NCBI RefSeq assembly: GCF_963576675.1
Contig: NC_088918.1
Coordinates: 32,893,501 to 32,957,500 of the forward strand
Length of the DNA: 64,000 nucleotides
Reading direction: 5' to 3'
DNA from: Euphorbia lathyris
Lineage: Eukaryota; Streptophyta; Magnoliopsida; Malpighiales; Euphorbiaceae
Shown here: positions 59,777 to 64,000 of the stretch, piece by piece
Layout of the letters: every line of letters begins with the position of its first letter
Position numbering within the stretch: the first letter of the stretch is position 1
Translations under genes and position numbers: made by a program
Notes under the pieces: model-generated
Database searches by the model: none
Told to the model about the DNA's origin: nothing
What the model saw: only the letters and a program-made list of their open reading frames with translations

Positions 59777-61150
59777 ATTGGGGTTAAGTCGTCGTTGCGG
59801 CTACACGGAGGGTTTGACTTTATCCTCCATAAAGATGCGATGTGTGCAAATGGTGGGGCTGATCCCTTTAATATCATGAATGGTCCATCCAAATGCGCCC
59901 TTGTGTTTTTGTAACACCACAATTAACGCTTCCTCCATTTCCGCTGTCAAAAGCGAAGATATAACAACCGGTAAGAAATTAGGAGGTTGCAAAAATACAT
60001 ATTTTAAATTAGGAGGCAAGGGTTTTAGTTCCAAAGTCGGAGGTTCCTCGAGAGAGGACTTCGGCTTTGCTTTGCCATCCCGGTCCAAACCCTCGAACCG
60101 GCTCCTTGCCAACAGACATCGTTCTATTTCGGAGGAGTATTCAAATGGCTTATTCAATGGCTCCTCATCCAAATGTTCATTACCATCCATTTCCGAAGAG
60201 GTTCCCGCAGAGGACCTAACACAAAAATCCTCAACAAAAAGATCAATAGAGTCTACGGAATTTAGAAAATTGCAATCCTCCATGGTGTTAGATGGGAATT
60301 TCATGGAGTTGTACACGTTAAACTCTACCTCTTCGTCTTGCAACCGTAGGATAAGCTTACCTTCGTGGACATCAATGAGAGTCCTACCTGTTGCAAGAAA
60401 TGGTCATCCTAGGAGGATCGGTACCGAATCGTCTTCCGCCATGTCGAGCACTACAAAATCGACGGGGAAAATGAACTTGTCCACTTTCACTAAGACATCC
60501 TCCACAACTCCTTTTGGCCGGGCAATGGATCTATCGGCCAACTGGAGCGTCATATTGGTAGGCTTTGGTTCTCCCAGACCGAGCTTCCTAAACACAGATA
60601 AAGGCATTAGATTGATACTAGCACCCAAATCACATAAAGCTCTCCTAAACTCAACATTACCAATCGTGCAAGGGATAGAAAAACTTCCTAAATCCTTGAG
60701 TTTAGGTGGGAGTTTGTTTGTTATAATTGCGGAGCATTCCTCCGTGAGCGCTACCGTTTCATTATAATCTAACTTCCTCTTTTTGGCGAGGATTTCTTTA
60801 AGAAACTTCGCATACGTAGGCATTTGTTCCAATGCTTCCGCAAGCGGGATGTTAATGTGAAGTTTCTTAAAAAACTCTAAAAACTTGCCGTATTGGTGGT
60901 CCAATTTTTCCTTTTTAAGTCGTTGCGGAAAAGGGAGCTTCGGTACGTAAGCTCCAATTGGATCACATGCATTTTTATTCTTATCCAAGGAAGTTGTGGG
61001 TTTTGGATCCGAACCGGGGTTGCTTACCACTTTCGGTTCATCACTTACCTTTGGAGCGGATGAAGTCGCTTTTGGAACCGGTGGTTCCAAACCCTTACCA
61101 CTACGGAGAGTTATTGCTTATGCAGTCTCCCGGTTCTTTGGTCTTGGGTT
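59777..61150 (-). pseudogene. Athila-like protease region and linker
   Basis: Contains ITLRSGKG just upstream, the conserved LPFPQRLKKEKLDHQYGKFL helix, and the retropepsin-like ALCDLGASINLMP (about 60620-60640). PFLATGRTLIDVHEG follows a TGA at 60404-60406 that stands in a conserved Arg position. Other stops: 61118-61120 and 59801-59803. All lie in the same frame as gag, so breaks in this part are point changes rather than frameshifts. Confidence 0.88.
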
Positions 61151-62587
61151 TTATTCGATGTTAAACGGGAGAAACTCATGTTGTCTCTCTTGTTGTTGGC
61201 GACTCAATTGGGCCACTTGACGTCCCAAATCCCTGCAAAATGCTTCATTATTAGCAAGACGGGAAGATATTTCTTTAAGAAGATCAATTACCATAGCGTC
61301 TTGCGCATCGCTAGGAGGTTGAGATTTTTGTCCTCCTTGGGCATAAGGGAATTGGCCCGAGCTTTGCTCCATGATTTCTCTATGGGGTTTGGATGGGGGC
61401 TTCAACACATCCCGTATGTTATCGTAAGATAAAGTCGGGTGTTGGTATTGAGGCCTCCATCCGTTGTTATTGTTGCTACGGTGGTGATAGGCATTCGAGT
61501 TAGAATAGGAGTTATAATGAGAATTATACCTTTGTTGTCCTCCTACATAACTTACGCTTTCGATGTCGCCGGTGAAAGGGCTTCCGACTTGACAATCCTT
61601 ACCTTGGTGGTCACCACCGCAATGCGAGCACACTAGGACTTGTGCTTTATTCTTGAGGCTCATTTGCGCCATTAAGGCGTCTAGCTTTTTATTCATTTCG
61701 ACCATGAAGATTGTGGGAGCCTCATCTTTTACGGTAAAAGTTTGATGTTGCGAGGGTCCGGCAAGCCGATCTTCTTGCCATTGGACACTTTTCCTAGCTA
61801 ATTCGTGGATAAGCTCATAAGCCTCGCTTGCCGATTTGCGAAACAAATCCCCACCTGCGGCAGAGTCAACGGTGGCACGATTAGTAGGTGTTAATCCATG
61901 ATAAAAAGTACTTACTAAGTCATGCTTAGGAATATCATGATGGGGACAGCTTCGGAGCAACTTTCGGAACCTAGCCCAAGCCGAATGGAGAGCCTCGCAT
62001 TCAAGTTGCTTAAAGGAAGTGATGTCGTTTCTCAACTTAACCGTTTTGGAAGGCAGGAAGTAATAAGAAAGGAACTCCCTTTCGAGTGCTTCCCATGATG
62101 TGATCGATCCCGCTTCCAACGAGTGCAACCATTCCAACGCTTGTCCTGTCAAAGAAAAAGGAAATAACTTCAGTTGGATTGCCTCAACCGGAACATCGCT
62201 TTGTCGAGAAGTTTCGGCACACATAAGAAATTTATCAAGGTGTTCGTTAGGGTTTTCATGGGATTCCCCTCCGAATTGACCAAGTTGTTGGATTAGTTGG
62301 ATCATGCTAGTCTTTATTTCAAATGTGTCGGCCGGAATGGTGGGGGCAACGATTCCATGGCGGTTTTGAGGGCGATGCGGAGCAAGAATCTCCAACATCG
62401 AACGCGTGTCATTGCCTCCACCATTACGGATGTTATTCACGGGTTATTCCGGCAGCCTTTGGTTAACCTCGGGCTGGTTAGCTTCATTGTTGAGGTTTGC
62501 CATTTTCTCTTTTCGAATCCTACAAAGAGTACGCTCAATTTCAAGATCAATAGGAAAAAGAGAATCACTCCGAGATCGGGTGTGCAT
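61151..62587 (-). pseudogene. Athila-like gag
   Basis: The best start is the ATG at 62587 (MHTRSRSDSLFPIDLEIERT), typical of Athila gag. A TAA at 62444-62446 breaks it. The frame then runs open from 62440 to a TAA at 61151-61153. Visible: MIQLIQQLGQFGGESHENPN, the gag core (LKLFPFSLTGQALEWLHSL, AWARFRKLLRSCPHHDIP) and the knuckle CSHCGGDHQGKDC. The same protein in much older form occurs at 7330-8700. Confidence 0.9.
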
Positions 62588-62716
62588 AAAATAAGTGAAA
62601 TAAAATATCAACAAGAAAGAATGATGTTAGTAAAAGTATATATAAACAATTTATACAAAAAGAATGCTTAAACTAACAATAAAACGTTTTTGTCTAATAT
62701 TGCAAGAAATTATAAA

Positions 62717-62734
62717 TCCCCGGCAACGGCGCCA
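62717..62734 (-). other. Primer-binding site, tRNA-Asp type
   Basis: The minus strand reads TGGCGCCGTTGCCGGGGA, complementary to the 3' end of plant tRNA-Asp, six bases after the LTR end at 62741. Confidence 0.9.
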
Positions 62735-62740
62735 AAAACT

Positions 62741-64000
62741 TGATAGTGTGCCATCTAGTGGTGTAAATATGAAATGTATGTTATGATAAGTGCGTTACGA
62801 CTATGGATGTGATCTTTCTAAGTGCTCTATCTTTACTAGATGTCACTACTTAGGGGCAAGTGTACCTCGTCGTATCAAGTAATAATCCGGTTAAGACCGG
62901 GTATCGAATCCACGAGATTTATAACTGCAAGTATTAAACGACTCGGTTTTATACGTTATTTAAGTGATGAATACTTTGGGGTTGATGTGGTAACCAACTA
63001 CAAACTACTCCTAACTACGGGTGAGGCGAATTTATATAACAAAACTCTATGAAGTGATATGGATGCGATAAGTTATAACTATGACAAATAACGACTTCTA
63101 ATACATATACAGTTAATGTTTTGCTCTTGCAAAGACGACTACGTGTAGTTCGACCGACCCGTGAAGTACTTAGACTACGTGGTTCCTAGTCAAGGCGTGT
63201 CTAATGCTTGGGACCAGAAATTAGGGCCCGTAAGTTCCGTGGCTTGTCAATTCCTACGGTTTCCGGAGCGTCACTTTCGGTAAGGCAACACCTATATGAA
63301 TCCCTAAAGATAGCCCGAATGGCGTCGGAAATCGCGTTCCCCTACACAATAGTCAATTACGAGTATCAAAACAAGCAACAAACATCAACACATATATAGA
63401 AAAAGAGGTTATAAATCATAAATTATAAATATGGAAAGTGTAAATATGGATTACAAACAAGCCTAGTACATAGGATGAGATCAAGCTAATTAGCAAGTGT
63501 AAAGGGAAGAATCCACCTTCGGAACTAGCTAACCGGACTCAAAAGCTGTCTCTAAGGACTTGAATGGTGGAGCTCTCGAGCTTGGTGTGCGGAGATGGAG
63601 CGGGACTTTGATGAAATGCCGGGAGCAACGGACAAGCTCTCGAGATGGAAGAGTTTAGTTACACAAAGCCTAAAAACAAATCTAAAACTACAACAATCAA
63701 AACAAGTATAGTTTGCTCTCTCTAATGGTGTGTTCAAGATGTATCAAGAGCTGCCTATTTATACATGTCAAGCTAGGGCAAAATTGTAACTTTGCAAGGT
63801 ACAAGTATGGAGCAACATTATTTGTGCAGAAATCCCATAATACGCCCCGCGTATGGTGTGGCACGCCTCGCGTAGATGCCCATTCCGTCAGAAATCTTCT
63901 ACATGTGGACCAATTCTAGATTTGTTGTCTCAAATACGCCCTGCGTATACTGGGATACGCATGGCGTGTTTGAGATTCTGACCTTTTATCGCTTGCTTTG
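62741..64000 (-). repeat. Athila-like 5' LTR, truncated by the window edge
   Basis: 1,260 of about 1,794 bp are visible, colinear with 53446-54700. It retains two paired ACGC-N3-GCGT motifs; at 63957 the dyad is ACGCATGGCGT where the 3' LTR has a mutated first half-site. Confidence 0.92.

Larger units (their letters stand above)
53446..64000 (-). mobile_element. Athila-like Gypsy retrotransposon (5' LTR runs off the window)
   Basis: Minus-strand element inserted in Copia-A RNase H. 3' LTR 53446-55239, non-coding region to about 57139, then integrase, RT-RNase H, protease and gag rising in coordinate, the primer-binding site at 62717-62734, and the 5' LTR from 62741. The protein type (CDLGAS protease, gag starting MHTRSRSD..LFPIDLEIERTL, FMDD RT) and the tRNA-Asp primer fit the Athila lineage. 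GCGGC at 53441-53445 would be one TSD copy. Many stops, mostly transitions, show it is dead. Confidence 0.92.

Noticed and set aside
62717..62734. tRNA-Asp 3' end match
   Set aside because: Only 18 nt next to an LTR end; it is a primer-binding site, not a tRNA gene.

Overview
The window is plant nuclear DNA, almost certainly from a eudicot. It holds one recognisable host gene, the 5' half of an NAD(H)-type glutamate dehydrogenase with plant GT-AG introns. The rest is AT-rich intergenic DNA packed with plant transposons: L1-type LINEs, a tRNA-derived SINE, MULE-type MITEs, a Helitron end, and Copia and Gypsy LTR elements. No bacterial operons, CRISPR arrays or organelle genes were seen. The species cannot be named from the sequence alone.

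Layout. 1-2216: GDH exons 1-6 on the minus strand, running off the left edge. 2217-9117: intergenic DNA with a 448-bp MITE (2880-3327), a 103-bp SINE (4344-4446), a MITE inside a MITE (4907-5736), and the gag end of an old Athila-like Gypsy relic (about 7330-9133). 9134-15729: a full-length L1-type LINE with two open ORFs and a perfect 15-bp target-site duplication (TSD), inserted in the relic's LTR. 15848-22017: a second, decayed LINE of the same family in tail-to-tail orientation. 22018-22197: a Helitron 3' end. 23911-26156: four MITE or foldback elements in two nested pairs.

28184 to the right edge is a stack of nested LTR retrotransposons. A Copia-C relic (28184-30559, +) is cut by Copia-A (30560 onward, +). 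The 5' LTR of Copia-A carries a solo LTR of the Copia-B family (30922-32786). Its gag is split by a complete Copia-B (36498-50284, -), whose left LTR holds a Reina-like chromovirus (37816-43080, +). Its RNase H region is split by an Athila-like Gypsy (53446 to beyond 64000, -). The TSDs give the order of insertion: C, then A, then B and the Athila-like element, then Reina inside B.

Most coding capacity belongs to transposons and most of it is broken. The exceptions are LINE ORF1 and ORF2, which are uninterrupted, and the Reina element, which has one stop and one frameshift. The most unusual signals are non-coding. (1) The Athila-like element has an array of paired ACGC-N3-GCGT dyads, always spaced exactly 21 bp start to start. 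(2) The leaders of Copia-A and Copia-B hold a GC-rich hairpin cluster and three copies of a GAGTAAACTC-type dyad, kept in order while the surrounding sequence diverged.
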